43,520 nt of DNA from Gymnopus androsaceus JB14 (lineage: Eukaryota; Basidiomycota; Agaricomycetes; Agaricales; Omphalotaceae), in NCBI GenBank assembly GCA_009733575.1, contig ML769843.1:1-43520 (forward strand), read 5' to 3'. Positions 43,339 to 43,520 of the stretch are shown here, piece after piece (the first letter of the stretch is position 1; every line of letters begins with the position of its first letter). The notes under the pieces were generated by a model, which was given only the letters and a program-made list of their open reading frames with translations, was not told the DNA's origin and did not search any database. A program made the translations under genes and the position numbers.

Positions 43339-43520
43339 CTAGGCGCTTAACCGTAAGGCTTGTTTTTGATTTGGTGTAACGGAATGTCTACCACCTCCAG
43401 AGGTCCAGGAAATGAGAATTCTCCTTGGTCTTTAGTGTGGAAATTGTTCTACTATTAGATGGCTCTGCCGAATGGTCATTAGGACCGTTTCCTCTCTGTA
43501 GGCGGCAGTTTTGATGATTC

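Overview
The window looks like nuclear DNA of a filamentous basidiomycete, probably an Agaricomycete. Protein genes are split by many short introns (mostly 49-75 nt). There is an intron-rich histone H4 gene, a fungal-type sesquiterpene synthase, a CalB-like lipase, and several multi-exon families that I associate with mushrooms. All gene models were spliced by hand from GT-AG or GC-AG sites and reading frame; no search was run.

Left part (1-12 kb) is a duplicated and rearranged block. A cytochrome P450 gene runs off the left edge (1-2103, +). A near-identical, apparently complete copy lies inverted at 7362-9796 (-). Between them are a multi-pass membrane protein gene with one frameshift (2474-4233, -) and decayed coding sequence (about 5.6-7.2 kb). 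A second, older inverted repeat (about 5.6-6.8 kb against 10.3-11.4 kb) is interleaved with the P450 pair, so more than one rearrangement took place.

Middle part (12-25 kb): an intron-containing tRNA-Ile(AAU); a single-pass membrane protein gene with disruptions; a complete CalB-like lipase with a membrane-anchor N-terminus; a hypothetical gene I could not resolve; a membrane-anchored histidine-phosphatase-superfamily protein whose catalytic His position is Asn; a small membrane/coiled-coil gene beside decayed tandem copies of its own exon; and a complete short-chain dehydrogenase.

Right-centre (25-32 kb): a 699-bp MITE with 19-bp terminal inverted repeats and TA target duplication, then a probable small terpene cluster on the minus strand: FAD monooxygenase pseudogene (29.6-30.8 kb), sesquiterpene synthase (27431-28909) and an EthD-domain protein (26489-27027). 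Histone H4 follows (31837-32309), then a large nuclear-type hypothetical protein (34071-35981) convergent with a small gene.

Right end (36.5-43.5 kb) is repeat-rich: a CATC/TAAGCGCC compound satellite with AT-rich modules, an approximately 0.86-kb direct duplication with an inverted fragment, a 38-bp and a 23/24-bp minisatellite, and one good terminal exon of an unknown gene.

The most notable signals are three microexons (6, 13 and 16 nt) in three unrelated genes, recurrent GC-AG introns (including in histone H4), the interleaved inverted P450 duplication, and a terpene cluster whose oxygenase has decayed while synthase and EthD gene stay intact.
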